NCBI RefSeq assembly: GCF_000425065.1 | Contig: NZ_AULB01000009.1 | Coordinates: forward strand, 1 to 64,000 | Source: Actinomadura rifamycini DSM 43936 | GTDB lineage: Bacteria > Actinomycetota > Actinomycetes > Streptosporangiales > Streptosporangiaceae | Direction of reading: 5' to 3' | DNA: 64,000 nt | In this document: in pieces, positions 27,801 through 37,285 of the stretch | How the letters are laid out: every line of letters starts with the position of its first letter | How positions within the stretch are numbered: position 1 is the first letter of the stretch | Notes under the pieces: model-generated | The model's database searches: none | What the model saw: the letters and a program-made list of their open reading frames with translations, nothing else | Told to the model about the DNA's origin: nothing | Translations under genes and position numbers: made by a program

Positions 27801-28648
27801 CCGAGCTCCTCCCGTCCGGCCTCGGCGTCCCGGAGGCGTCGCCGCTCCGCGCGCCGCCGTGCCTGCTCGTCCGGGTCCGCGACGGGCGCGGCCAGCAGGA
27901 GCCGGCGGGTGTAGGCGTGCTCGGGCGCCGAGGTGACCGCGCCCGCCGGTCCGGTCTCCACGATGTCGCCCCGGTACACCACGCTCACCCGGTGGCTCAC
28001 GTGCCGGACGACCGCGAGGTCGTGCGACACGAACAGGTAGGCGACGCCGGTGCGCCGCTGGATGTCGACGAACAGGTCGAGCACCCGCGCCTGCGTCGAC
28101 AGGTCCAGCGCCGACACGGGTTCGTCGCAGACGATCAGCCGCGGCTCCGGGGCGAGGGCGCGGGCGATCGCGACGCGCTGGCGCTGCCCGCCGCTGAACT
28201 CGCGGGGGAGCCGCTCGGGGGCGTCCGCCGGCAGCCCGACCTGGTCCAGCAGCGTGCGCACCCGGGCGCGCGCGTCCCGCGGGGAGGTCCCCTGCACCAC
28301 CAGCGGTTCGCTCAGGATGTCGCCCACCGTCAGGGCCGGGTTCAGCGAGCCGTACGGGTCCTGGAACACCACCTGGAGCTCCCGGGCGAGCGCGCGGCGC
28401 TCCCGCGCCGGCGCGTGCGTGACGTCCCGGTCCCGGAACCGGATGCGGCCGCCGCTCGGCTTCACGAGGCCGAGGACGGCGCGTCCGATCGTCGTCTTCC
28501 CGGACCCGGACTCGCCGACGACCCCGAGCGTCTCGCCCTCGCCGACCGTCAGGGAGACGCCGTGCAGCACCTCCACCGGCCGCGCCCGGAAGCCGCGCCC
28601 GGGGTAGGCGACGCGCAGGCCGGCCACGTCGAGGAGCGGCGCCGTCAT
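27797..28648 (-). CDS. DppF/OppF-type ABC transporter ATP-binding protein
   Basis: A 283-residue ATPase, second nucleotide-binding subunit of the peptide/nickel/oligosaccharide importer. Walker A GESGSGKTT, signature FSGGQRQRVAI, Walker B RLIVCDEPVSALD, H-loop FVSHDLAVVRH, and the C-terminal oligopeptide-transporter tail APEHAYTRRLLLAAP. Overlaps the upstream fused permease-ATPase by four bases. Confidence 0.94.
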   Translation of the reverse strand: MTAPLLDVAGLRVAYPGRGFRARPVEVLHGVSLTVGEGETLGVVGESGSGKTTIGRAVLGLVKPSGGRIRFRDRDVTHAPARERRALARELQVVFQDPYGSLNPALTVGDILSEPLVVQGTSPRDARARVRTLLDQVGLPADAPERLPREFSGGQRQRVAIARALAPEPRLIVCDEPVSALDLSTQARVLDLFVDIQRRTGVAYLFVSHDLAVVRHVSHRVSVVYRGDIVETGPAGAVTSAPEHAYTRRLLLAAPVADPDEQARRRAERRRLRDAEAGREELG

Positions 28649-30516
28649 CGCGCGTCCTTCCCGACGCTCTCGCCGGACGGGCGCGGGCCGCGTGCGGCGG
28701 CGCCGCCGGGCGGCGGCGGGTCGGACCGGCCGGCGTCGCCCGGGAGGGAGTCGAGCAGCATCCGCGTGTAGGCGTGCCGCGGCTCGCCGAAGAGTTCGGC
28801 CGTCGTCCCGGTCTCGACGATCTCGCCGCGCCGCATCACCGCGACCCGGTCGCAGATGTCGGCGACCACCCCGAAGTCGTGGGTGACCAGCAGCACCGCC
28901 ATGTTCAGCTCCTTCTCCAGGTCGCGCAGCAGGTCGAGGATCTCCGCCTGCACGGTCACGTCCAGGGCGGTCGTCGGCTCGTCCGCGATCAGCAGGAGCG
29001 GACGGCTCGCGACCGCGCCCGCGATCAGCACGCGCTGCGCCATCCCGCCCGAGATCTGGTGCGGGTACGACCGGAACGTCCGCTCCGGGTCGGGGATGCC
29101 GACCCGCTTCAGCAGCGCGAGCACCCGCGCGCGGGCGTCCCGCCGCGAGATCCGGGACGTCGCCGCCGCGCGGACGCCCTCGACGAGCTGGGCGCCCACG
29201 GTGAACGACGGGTCGAGGTTCGACATCGGCTCCTGCGGCACGTACGCGATCGACCGGCCCCGGACCCTGCGCAGCTCGCCCTCGCCGAGGCCCAGCAGCT
29301 CCCGCCCGTCCAGCCGGATCGAGCCGCGGGTGACCACGGCCTCCGCCGGCAGCACGCCGAGGACCGCGAACGCCGTCTGCGTCTTCCCCGAGCCCGACTC
29401 GCCGACCAGCCCGAGCGTCTCCCCGGAGGACAGGTTCAGCGTGACCCCGGAGACGACCTCGTCCAGCTCGCCCGACGGCGCGGGGTAGGCGATCGCGAGG
29501 TCCTCGACCGTCAGCAGCCCGCCCGCCGCCGGGGCCGCGTCCGCGCCCGCCGCCGGGGCCGCGCGGCGGGTCGGCGCCGGAACGACCTTCGACGGCTTGG
29601 GCCGCGCGCCCTGGAGGGTGTCGCGCAGGGCGTTCCCGAACAGCACCAGCGCGGCGGTCATCACGCCGAGCAGCAGGCTCGGCCAGACGAACTGCAGGGG
29701 CTCCTGGTACAGGTTCAGGAATCCCTCGGAGATCATCGCGCCGAAGCTCGGGGTGGTGGCCGGCCCGACGCCGAGGAACGCCAACCCGGACTGCACGCCG
29801 ATGGACTGCCCCGCGAGGAACGCGGCCGCGATGACGACCGGCCCCCGGACGACGACCAGGATGTGCCGTCCCATGATGCGCCGCCCCGTCAGCCCCGCGA
29901 CGCGCGCGGCGTCCACGTACGGCTCGTTCTTCACCCCGAGGACCTGGTTGCGGACCAGGCGGTACACGCCCGGCGACAGCAGCACCCCGAAGATCGCCAT
30001 CGTGACCCGGAAGTCGCCGCCGGTCACCGGCATCAGCACGATCAGCAGCAGCAGGCCGGGCAGCGTCATGATGAGGCTGAACACCCATTCGGTGACGCCC
30101 CGGATCCGCCGCTCGAAGTACCCGCCGATCAGGCCCGCCGTGACGCCGATGGCCAGCGCGATGGACGTCCCGACGAGCGCCGACACGACGCTGGTGTTGA
30201 TCGAGTGGAGCAGCCGGGCGAAGATGTCGCGCCCGCTGCCGTCGCCGCCCAGCGGGTACCCGGGCGTCCCCGGATCGGCGTTGATCGCGTCGAGCGACGC
30301 CTCGTTCGGGCCGTGCTCGGCCAGCAGCGGCGCCAGCAGCCCCAGCAGGACGATCACCAGCAGCAGCGCGGCGGTGACGGCGGCCTGCGGATCCCGCAGC
30401 AGCCGTCGCGCCGCCGACCTGCGGCGGGGCGCCGCCTTGCCGGTGCCCGCGATGCCCGGTTCGGAGGGACCGGCCGTCGCGTCCGCGGATTCGGTGCCTG
30501 TCGGATTCTTGCTCAA
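28645..30516 (-). CDS. fused DppC permease and DppD ATPase
   Basis: A 623-residue fusion. Residues 1-320 are a DppC-type permease: an N-terminal cytosolic tail, a first membrane segment after RRLLRDPQAAVTAALLL, GGDGSGRDIFARLLHS, and the EAA loop region VDAARVAGLTGRRIMGRHIL. After an Ala/Pro linker, residues 350-600 form the ATPase with GESGSGKTQ, ISGGMAQRV, LLLIADEPTT and the AYTRMLLDSLPG tail. Such fusions occur in many actinomycetes. The TTG start at 30516 overlaps the DppB stop (TTGA). Confidence 0.92.
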   Translation of the reverse strand: MSKNPTGTESADATAGPSEPGIAGTGKAAPRRRSAARRLLRDPQAAVTAALLLVIVLLGLLAPLLAEHGPNEASLDAINADPGTPGYPLGGDGSGRDIFARLLHSINTSVVSALVGTSIALAIGVTAGLIGGYFERRIRGVTEWVFSLIMTLPGLLLLIVLMPVTGGDFRVTMAIFGVLLSPGVYRLVRNQVLGVKNEPYVDAARVAGLTGRRIMGRHILVVVRGPVVIAAAFLAGQSIGVQSGLAFLGVGPATTPSFGAMISEGFLNLYQEPLQFVWPSLLLGVMTAALVLFGNALRDTLQGARPKPSKVVPAPTRRAAPAAGADAAPAAGGLLTVEDLAIAYPAPSGELDEVVSGVTLNLSSGETLGLVGESGSGKTQTAFAVLGVLPAEAVVTRGSIRLDGRELLGLGEGELRRVRGRSIAYVPQEPMSNLDPSFTVGAQLVEGVRAAATSRISRRDARARVLALLKRVGIPDPERTFRSYPHQISGGMAQRVLIAGAVASRPLLLIADEPTTALDVTVQAEILDLLRDLEKELNMAVLLVTHDFGVVADICDRVAVMRRGEIVETGTTAELFGEPRHAYTRMLLDSLPGDAGRSDPPPPGGAAARGPRPSGESVGKDAR

Positions 30517-31454
30517 TGCACCCTCGCCTTCGGGTTGAGCCAGCCGTTCACGAGGTCGACGGTGAGGTTCAGACCCACCACGAGGAGGACGGCGAAGACG
30601 CTGACGCCCATGATGATCGGGACGTCGCCCTGCAGCGACGCCTCGAACGCGTACGAGCCGAACCCCGGCAGCGCGAACACCTGCTCGATCACCAGCGCGC
30701 CGCCCAGCATCGTGATGAACTCGAACGAGAGCACGGTCAGCGCGGGCCCCGCCGCGTTGCGCAGCGCGTGCCGCAGGACGACCGAGCGGGTCCGGATGCC
30801 GCGCGTCCGCAGCGTCCGGACGTAGTCCCGGCGCAGCTCGTCGATCATCGATCCGCGGATCTGCGCGGTCAGCGACGCCACCCCGGACACCAGCAGCGCG
30901 AGCACCGGGATGAGGATCGTCTGCGCCCAGCGCGCCGGGCTCTCGCCGATCGGGGTGAACCCGGTGGCCGGCAGCAGCTCGAGGTTGATCGACAGGACGA
31001 CGACCAGCACGATCGCGATCAGCAGGTTCGGCACCAGGTAGCCGGTGAGCGAGGCGCCCTGCGCGACCCGGTCCATGACGCCGCCGCGCGTCGCGGCGAA
31101 CACGCCCAGGGCCACGCTGATCAGGACCGTGAAGGCCAGCGCGACGAGCACGATCGACAGCGTGACGCCGAGGCGGGCGGACACCGCCGGGCCGACCGGC
31201 TCGCTCGTGAAGTACGAGACGCCGAAGTCGCCCCGCACCGCCCGCGACAACCAGTCGAGGTACTGGACGAGCACCGGGCGGTCCAGGCCCATGTCGGCCT
31301 TCATCGCCCGCACGGTCTCGGGCGTCGCGGCCGGGCCGAGCCTGCCGCGGACGATGTCGTCGAAGGACAGGCTCAGCAGCAGATAGGTGATCAGCGTGAC
31401 CAGCACCGCGAGCAGCAGGCCCGTGGAGGACCGGCGCAGCGCGTAGAGGAGCAT
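30513..31454 (-). CDS. DppB-type ABC permease
   Basis: A 313-residue permease with about six membrane segments. The N-terminal cap MLLYALRRSSTGLLLAVLV, the LSFDDIVRGRLGP loop, and the EAA motif DYVRTLRTRGIRTRSVVLRHALRN are typical. It pairs with the DppC half of the next gene. The GTG/ATG choice is simple here: ATG 31454 is preceded by GAAGGAAATTTC. Confidence 0.93.
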   Translation of the reverse strand: MLLYALRRSSTGLLLAVLVTLITYLLLSLSFDDIVRGRLGPAATPETVRAMKADMGLDRPVLVQYLDWLSRAVRGDFGVSYFTSEPVGPAVSARLGVTLSIVLVALAFTVLISVALGVFAATRGGVMDRVAQGASLTGYLVPNLLIAIVLVVVLSINLELLPATGFTPIGESPARWAQTILIPVLALLVSGVASLTAQIRGSMIDELRRDYVRTLRTRGIRTRSVVLRHALRNAAGPALTVLSFEFITMLGGALVIEQVFALPGFGSYAFEASLQGDVPIIMGVSVFAVLLVVGLNLTVDLVNGWLNPKARVH

Positions 31455-31514
31455 GAAATTTCCTTCGGGGGTGGGGCGGAGTGGCTCGAACGGTCGCGGA
31501 CGGGACGGATCCGG

Positions 31515-33050
31515 TCAGCCGGTGGGGCCGAACGTCCGGATGGTGGAGAACACGTTCGACCCGTCGCCGAGGAACTCGACGTCGCCGTCGGTCGCCCAGG
31601 ACCGGGGGGTGAAGAAGAGCGGCGCGAACCACGCGTTCTCGACCGTGAAGGCGTTGATCCGCCTGTACAGTCCGGCGGCCTCGGCGGGGTCCGACTCGGC
31701 GTTCACCTGCTCCAGCAACGTCGTCAGCTCGGGGTCGGTGCTGTCGAACACGTTGCGGGAGCCGAGGTATGCCTGCACCTCGCCCGGCGTGGACGTGATC
31801 CCCTCGACGAAGAGGAACATGCCGTACTCCCTCGAGGTGGTCGCCGACACGCTGTTCTGCGGGGGAGTGGGGTCCCAGGTCACCTTGATCCCGATCTCCG
31901 CCAGCGACTGGTCGATCGTCGGCTCGAACGGCTTGGTGAAGAACAGGCTCGGCATGTGAACCTCGAACCCGTTCGGGTATCCGGCCTCGGCCATCAGCTT
32001 CTTCGCCGCGGCCGGATCGTAGGAGTACGTCTGCTCCAGGGCCGGGTCGTACGCATCGCTCTTGGGGTTGAACACCTGCTGCGTGGGCTTGCCGGCGCCG
32101 CGCAGCAACTGCTCGACGATCTTGTGCCGGTCGAACGCCATGTTGATCGCCCGCCGCACCCGCTCGTCGCCGAGCGGCTTCACTCGCGTCCCGTCCCGGT
32201 CGACGAGGGCCACCCCCGCCAAGGCGGCCGCCTCGATGTACTTCACGTCGAATCCGGCCGCCTTGAGCCGGTCGACCTGCGTGGTCTCGACGCTGGCCGC
32301 GCTGAGCCCGCCGGACCGCAGGGCGTTCACGGTGGCGGTGCGGTCCTTGATCACCCGGATCTCGACGGTCTCGAACGGGTACGCCTTCGCGTTCCAGTGG
32401 TCGTCGCGCTTCTTCAGCACGTACTTCGAGGCGTTCACCGTCGCCCCGTCCAGGACGTACGGTCCCGAGCCGACCGGGTCCAGGGCCGTGCGCTCGGAGT
32501 CCAGGGTCTTCGGATCGCCGATCACGCCGACCGCCATCGTGAGCGCGTGCAGCAGAGTCGCGTCCGGCTTCTCGAGGTTCAGCACGACCGTGCTCGCGTC
32601 CGGCGCCTCCACCGACTCGACCGCCGCCAGCTTGAACCGGTTCGGGCCCGGCTCCTTCATCGTCCGTTCCAGGGTCGCCTTCACGGCGGCCGAGTCCACC
32701 GGGTCGCCGGTGCTGAACGTCATCCCGTCCTGCAGCTTCAGGGTGAGGGTCTCGCGGTCGTCCGAGTAGCTCCAGCTCTCGGCCGCGTTCGGCCGCAGTT
32801 CGCCCTTGTTGTCGTACGTCAGCAGCGTGTCGTAGACCGAGCTCCAGACGTACGCCTGGGTCCCGTCCGTGAGTTCCACGGGGTCGAACGAGTTGGGTGC
32901 GCCCTGGACGGCGAGGGTCAGCGTCCGGCCGTCCGCCGACGACCGCCCGTCCGACGCGCCGCAGGAAGCCGTCGCCAGTATCGCGGCCATGGCCGCGACC
33001 GAGGTGAGCACCCGCGGTCGCATCCGCCGGCCCGAGGATCGATTACGCAT
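31515..33050 (-). CDS. family-5 extracellular solute-binding lipoprotein
   Basis: A 511-residue SBP_bac_5 protein. The signal peptide ends in the lipobox ATASC (Cys near 28). Conserved features: PNSFDP near the start, AYVWSSVYDTLLTYDNKG, DPVGSGPYVLD, and RVRRAINMAFDR. Family-5 proteins bind peptides, nickel or oligosaccharides; the surrounding glycosidases favour a glycoside. ATG 33050 has an AAGGAAC site. It heads the long catabolic operon, with a tripartite operator 92 bp upstream. It is a clear paralogue of the protein at 39463. Confidence 0.93.
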   Translation of the reverse strand: MRNRSSGRRMRPRVLTSVAAMAAILATASCGASDGRSSADGRTLTLAVQGAPNSFDPVELTDGTQAYVWSSVYDTLLTYDNKGELRPNAAESWSYSDDRETLTLKLQDGMTFSTGDPVDSAAVKATLERTMKEPGPNRFKLAAVESVEAPDASTVVLNLEKPDATLLHALTMAVGVIGDPKTLDSERTALDPVGSGPYVLDGATVNASKYVLKKRDDHWNAKAYPFETVEIRVIKDRTATVNALRSGGLSAASVETTQVDRLKAAGFDVKYIEAAALAGVALVDRDGTRVKPLGDERVRRAINMAFDRHKIVEQLLRGAGKPTQQVFNPKSDAYDPALEQTYSYDPAAAKKLMAEAGYPNGFEVHMPSLFFTKPFEPTIDQSLAEIGIKVTWDPTPPQNSVSATTSREYGMFLFVEGITSTPGEVQAYLGSRNVFDSTDPELTTLLEQVNAESDPAEAAGLYRRINAFTVENAWFAPLFFTPRSWATDGDVEFLGDGSNVFSTIRTFGPTG

Positions 33051-33141
33051 CGTGGGGGTTCCTTCATGCTGGTGAACGGTGGGGTGGACGGGACGTTTCG
33101 CCTGGATTACGGCCCCATCAGACGTTCGCCTCGTGCATGAC

Positions 33142-33165
33142 GGCAAGCAGTTGCCATATGTTGTC
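33142..33165 (+). promoter_or_regulatory. tripartite LacI-type operator 3 (binding protein / lacI)
   Basis: GGCAA-GCAG-TTGCC (33142-33155), ATATG, then TTGTC (33161-33165), the third half-site having one mismatch. Lies between the divergent starts of the binding protein (33050) and the LacI regulator (33212), so autoregulation plus control of the main operon is expected. Confidence 0.75.
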
Positions 33166-33211
33166 TCCATCACACGAGAACGACATTCTCATCATGGGGA
33201 GGCGAGGAGCG

Positions 33212-34273
33212 ATGACCACCGCAGCGAACCGTTCCGGCAGGCCGCCGACGATCTACGACGTGGCGGAGGCGGCGGGTGTCGCGGCCTCCACGGTGTCGCG
33301 CGCCTTCTCCCGGCCGGGCCGGGTCAACGCCGAGACCGCCGAGCGCATCCGGCGGGTGGCGGCCGAACTCGGGTACCGCACGGCGCCGGCGTCCCCGGCG
33401 CCGGCCCGCACCCGCACGTCCATGCTCGCCCTCGTCGTGTCCGACGTGACGAACGCCTTCTACGCCGAGATCATCCGCGGCGCCGAGTCGGCCGCCGCCG
33501 AAGCGGGCTACGTCCTGCTGCTCATCGACGCGCAGGAGTCCGACACGCTCGAGCGCGACAGCCTCCGGCGCGCGCTGCCCGGTGTCGAGGGAGTCGTCCT
33601 GGCGGGCACCCGCCTGCCCGACTCCGCCATCCGCGTGGTCGCCGGCCGGCGCCCCACGGTCGTGCTCAACCGCGACGTCGCGGACGTCCCGAGCATCGTC
33701 CTCGACGACGCGTACGGCATGCGCCGGGCCGCCGAGCATCTCGCCGGGCTGGGGCACCGGGCGCTGACCTACGTCGCCGGGCCGGAGGCGTCGTGGGCGG
33801 ACGGGATGCGCTGGCGCACGCTCCGCGAGGCGGCCGCGGACCTCGGCCGCCGGGCGCAGCGCGTCGGCCCGTTCCCGCCCACGGTCGCGGGCGGCCGCGC
33901 GGCGGCCGCCCGCCTGCACGCCGACCCGCCGACGGCCGTCGTGGCCTACAACGACCAGCTCGCGATCGGCCTGATGCTCGCCCTCCGGACGGCCGGGATC
34001 CGGGTGCCGGACGACATGAGCGTGATCGGCTTCGACGACATCTTCCCCGCCCGGATCGTCTCTCCCGGACTGACGACCGTGGCCGCCCCGCTGCGAGCCC
34101 AGGGCAGGGCGGCGGTCCACGCCGTGCTCGCCGGGCGCGGCGAGCCCGCGGGCCCGCCCGCGCGGCCGATGCCGCTGCCCGTCCGCCTCATCGTGCGGGA
34201 CTCGACGGCCCGGCGCCGCCGCACGCACGCCGCCGCGGGCCGCAACGGCCCGGGCGGCACGCGGCGCCTGTGA
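33212..34273 (+). CDS. LacI-family transcriptional regulator
   Basis: A 353-residue LacI protein. The helix-turn-helix and hinge are PTIYDVAEAAGVAASTVSRAFSRPGRVNAET (about 12-42) with a following YRTAP. The ligand domain is the periplasmic-binding fold with ALVVSDVTNAFYAEIIRGAE, VVLAGTRL, VAYNDQLAIGLMLALR and SVIGFDDI. ATG 33212 follows GAGGCGAGGAGC; an earlier frame start at 33137 would overlap the operator. LacI proteins bind palindromes with a central CG between AA and TT, which is what the five operators in this region contain. The inducer is probably a uronate or glycoside product. Confidence 0.93.
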   Translation: MTTAANRSGRPPTIYDVAEAAGVAASTVSRAFSRPGRVNAETAERIRRVAAELGYRTAPASPAPARTRTSMLALVVSDVTNAFYAEIIRGAESAAAEAGYVLLLIDAQESDTLERDSLRRALPGVEGVVLAGTRLPDSAIRVVAGRRPTVVLNRDVADVPSIVLDDAYGMRRAAEHLAGLGHRALTYVAGPEASWADGMRWRTLREAAADLGRRAQRVGPFPPTVAGGRAAAARLHADPPTAVVAYNDQLAIGLMLALRTAGIRVPDDMSVIGFDDIFPARIVSPGLTTVAAPLRAQGRAAVHAVLAGRGEPAGPPARPMPLPVRLIVRDSTARRRRTHAAAGRNGPGGTRRL

Positions 34274-34279
34274 CGCCCG

Positions 34280-36346
34280 TCAGGAGGCGGCGGCCTCTCC
34301 CGTGTCCGCCCGCGCCCTCGCCGACCGAATGCTGATCACGTCGAACAGGTCGATGACGGGGAGGTCGATGACGAGAGCACTTCCCTCCATGCGCGTGCCG
34401 AGCTCCCGGCGGGCGACCAGCGAGACGGCCGACTCGTCGCCGGTCGCGTGGTGCAGCACCAGGCGGCCGCCGCCGACCGGCACGTGCGGACCGAAGGAGC
34501 GTCGCCGTGCTCCCGTCTGGTTGATCAGGTGGACCACGTAGCCTTCCTCGTCCCGTCCCAGGACGAGTTCCACCTGCTCGGGCAGCGCCGCGCCGACCGG
34601 GACGTCCGCCAGCGGCTCCACCACGCGCAGCAGGTGCTCGCGGATCTCGGTCTTGGCGAACTCCCGGTACGTGCGGCCGATCGTCCACGTGATCATGGAC
34701 GACACGCCGGATCCGTACCGGATCGAGGCGACCGCCGGATCGCCGCCGGGGGTGTGGCCGTAGCTCAGCTCCGGCGGCCCCCAGGGGGCCTGGGCGAGGA
34801 GGCGGCCCGCCCTGTCGCCGCCCGGCTTCCAGACGTAACGGGCGTTGCTTCCGTACACGGGGACGACCGACCCCACGAACCGGTTCTCGCCGGCGTGCGG
34901 CTGCTCGTCCAGGGTGGTGTAGGTCGACCACACCTCCGCGCCGGACATCGGGGCGCCGATACGCCGCGCCGCCGGGCTCGCCGCCGGTTCCACGCCGCCC
35001 TCCGGCGTGGTTCCGCTGCCGCCGGTGGTGAGCAGGTTCCCGCCGCGTTCCACGAACGCGTCCACCGCGGCGGACGCTTCGGCTCCGAGGGGCCCGACGT
35101 CGGGCAGCACGACGAGCCGGTAGCGGTCCAGCCGGTCGGCGCCCATCGCGGCCAGATCGCGGAGCCCGACCACGTCGAAGGGCAGGTGCCTTTCCTGAAG
35201 GGCCTGGTACACCCCCCGGAATTCTTCGAGCGTCCCGTGGAGAGCCGCACCGCCGCCGCGTCCGCCCGCGGGCCGCACCAGGGCGATCGTCGCGGCCGGC
35301 CGCAGCGACGCGTAGAGGCCGTGCCGCTCGCGGTGGAACCGGGTCACCTGCCGGGCCAGCGAGACGCTCGCCATCGGCAGCCGTCCCGGGGCGCCGAGGA
35401 TGTAGGTCGAGGGGTTGCCGCCGCGCGCGATCGCCTGGACCAGGTGCTGGGCGACGTGTTCGGGCTGTTCCGCGCCCATGCGGTACGTCGAGTCGACGTG
35501 CGCCACCGCGTTGAGGACGAGCGGTGCTTCCGGCCGGGCCGACAGGTGGGCGCTCACCGTCTCGGCGGTCGCATGGGGCCACAGCTCCTTGCCGGGCAGG
35601 TGCCGGAACGCGTTGCTGCCCTCGCAGTAGAGCACCGGGGCGCCCTTGGAGAGGACGAGCGCGAGGTCGCGGTCGCGCGACGCCACGTGGGCGGTGTACT
35701 TCCGCCCGAGCTCTTCCAGCGTGGCGGCGGTGAAGCGCAGCCACAGCGGAAGGTCACGGGTCTCGTGGGTGTCGGGGAGCGCGCGGCCGTTGCCGAACTC
35801 GGCGAACCGCTCGGCGCACGAGGCGCAGTGGCAGACGCCGTGCACGACCTCGCTGTAGTCGCGCTCGTTGAAATTGAACCAGTTGACGAAGAAGCCGCCG
35901 ACGGCGTACCGGTCGAGGATCTCGTCCATGATCTCCAGCGCGCGCTCCTGGTAGTACTCACCCGACGGGCACGTGCTGTAGAGCGCGTTGTAGATCTGCG
36001 GCCCGCCCGCGGCCGAGGCGAACAGCCACTCGGGGTGCTCCGCGGCGACCGCGGCGGCGACCTTGGAGAGGTCCAGCCGCGCGATCACCCGGACGCCCCG
36101 CCGCGCGGCGGCGGCCACGGCGTCGCCCAGCAGGTCCCCGGAAGCGCGGTCGGCGAGGAAGGGGTTCCGCGTGTGGAACGGCAGATCGGTCGGATAGAAC
36201 GCGACGATCCCCCCGGCGTTGAGCAGCCAGGTGTCCGCGCCGTGGTCCTCGATGACGTCGAGCGCGGCTTCGACGTCCATGCCGGCGTCGATCTCTTGGA
36301 GGTTGGTCTGGAAGACCGTGAACGGCCTCTGCCATCTGCTCGGCAT
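34280..36346 (-). CDS. putative glycoside hydrolase (GHL6-like barrel with GH42-type trimerisation domain)
   Basis: A 688-residue protein. The N-terminal barrel resembles the hypothetical glycosyl hydrolase 6 group: FQTNLQEIDAGMDVEAAL, WLLNAGGIVAFYPTDLPFHTRNP, then VNWFNFNERDYSEVVHGVCHCASC. Residues about 370-480 look like the class-I glutamine-amidotransferase-like trimerisation domain of GH42 enzymes (RYRLVVLPDVGPLGAEASAAVDAFVERGGNLL). No signal peptide. It is the last gene of the minus-strand set starting at 39186. Catalytic residues and substrate are not established; an alpha-L-rhamnoside, arabinoside or galactoside activity are all open. Confidence 0.65.
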   Translation of the reverse strand: MPSRWQRPFTVFQTNLQEIDAGMDVEAALDVIEDHGADTWLLNAGGIVAFYPTDLPFHTRNPFLADRASGDLLGDAVAAAARRGVRVIARLDLSKVAAAVAAEHPEWLFASAAGGPQIYNALYSTCPSGEYYQERALEIMDEILDRYAVGGFFVNWFNFNERDYSEVVHGVCHCASCAERFAEFGNGRALPDTHETRDLPLWLRFTAATLEELGRKYTAHVASRDRDLALVLSKGAPVLYCEGSNAFRHLPGKELWPHATAETVSAHLSARPEAPLVLNAVAHVDSTYRMGAEQPEHVAQHLVQAIARGGNPSTYILGAPGRLPMASVSLARQVTRFHRERHGLYASLRPAATIALVRPAGGRGGGAALHGTLEEFRGVYQALQERHLPFDVVGLRDLAAMGADRLDRYRLVVLPDVGPLGAEASAAVDAFVERGGNLLTTGGSGTTPEGGVEPAASPAARRIGAPMSGAEVWSTYTTLDEQPHAGENRFVGSVVPVYGSNARYVWKPGGDRAGRLLAQAPWGPPELSYGHTPGGDPAVASIRYGSGVSSMITWTIGRTYREFAKTEIREHLLRVVEPLADVPVGAALPEQVELVLGRDEEGYVVHLINQTGARRRSFGPHVPVGGGRLVLHHATGDESAVSLVARRELGTRMEGSALVIDLPVIDLFDVISIRSARARADTGEAAAS

Positions 36347-36393
36347 GCGGGGGTCTCTTTCTGTCGACGGGCGCGTGAAGCGGGGCGAGCGGC

Positions 36394-37260
36394 TCAGCCC
36401 GTCCGGCCGTTCAGGAGCAGTGCGAGGGCGGAGTGGTCGTGATCGCCCAGGCCGGTGGCGACCGCCGCGTTCATCAACTGGTGCACCAGCCCGGAGGCGG
36501 GCAGCGGCACGTCGAGCCGGGCCGACGCCTCCACGGCGAGTCCCAGGTCCTTGCGGTGGAGCGCGATGCGGAAGCCCGGCTCGTACTCGCCCTCGATCAT
36601 CCGGGCGCCGTGCACCTCGAGCACGCGCGACGACGCGAACCCGCCCAGCAGGGCGTCGCGGACGGCGCCGGGGTCCACGCCGGCGGCCTCGGCCAGGCGC
36701 AGCGCCTCGGCGACCGCCTCGATCGTCACGCCGACCACGATCTGGTTCGCCACCTTCGCCACCTGGCCGGCGCCGGCCGCGCCGATGTGGGAGACGCGCC
36801 CCCCGAGGACCTCGAAGAGCGGCGCGGCCCGCTCGACGGCCGCGCGGTCGCCGCCGACCATGATCGACAGTGTCCCGTCGCGCGCCCCGACCTCGCCGCC
36901 GGACACCGGGGCGTCCAGATGGTCGCCGCCGGCTTCGGCGACCTCGGCGGCGAGCGCGCGCTCCGCGGAGGGCGAGATCGAGCTCATGTCGATGACGAGC
37001 GTGCCCGGCCGCAGCGCGGCGAGCACGCCGTCCTCTCCGCGCATCACCGCTTCGACGTCCGGGGTGTCCGGGAGCATGAGGACGACGGCGTCGCTGTCCC
37101 GCACGGCTTCCGCCACGGACCCCGCGAACCGTGCCCGGTCCCCGAGCGCTTCGCGGGCCGCCGCGCTGTCGCGGTAGACGGTGAGCCGGTGGCCGGCCGC
37201 GATGAGGTTGGCGGCCATCGGCCGTCCCATCACGCCCAGGCCGATGAAGCCGATGTCCAT
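36394..37260 (-). CDS. NAD(P)-dependent beta-hydroxyacid dehydrogenase (tartronate semialdehyde reductase-like)
   Basis: A 288-residue 3-hydroxyisobutyrate dehydrogenase-family enzyme. Dinucleotide motif GFIGLGVMGRPMAANL, substrate motif DAPVSGGEVGARDGTL, and the catalytic-Lys region GAGQVAKVANQIVVG are all intact. Members reduce tartronate semialdehyde, succinate semialdehyde or similar. GAGGAG precedes ATG 37260 by six bases, which is why this start is preferred to ATG 37266. Its neighbours suggest a step in sugar-acid breakdown. Confidence 0.87.
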   Translation of the reverse strand: MDIGFIGLGVMGRPMAANLIAAGHRLTVYRDSAAAREALGDRARFAGSVAEAVRDSDAVVLMLPDTPDVEAVMRGEDGVLAALRPGTLVIDMSSISPSAERALAAEVAEAGGDHLDAPVSGGEVGARDGTLSIMVGGDRAAVERAAPLFEVLGGRVSHIGAAGAGQVAKVANQIVVGVTIEAVAEALRLAEAAGVDPGAVRDALLGGFASSRVLEVHGARMIEGEYEPGFRIALHRKDLGLAVEASARLDVPLPASGLVHQLMNAAVATGLGDHDHSALALLLNGRTG

Positions 37261-37285
37261 GTCCATCTCCTCGGGTACTCGGTCG

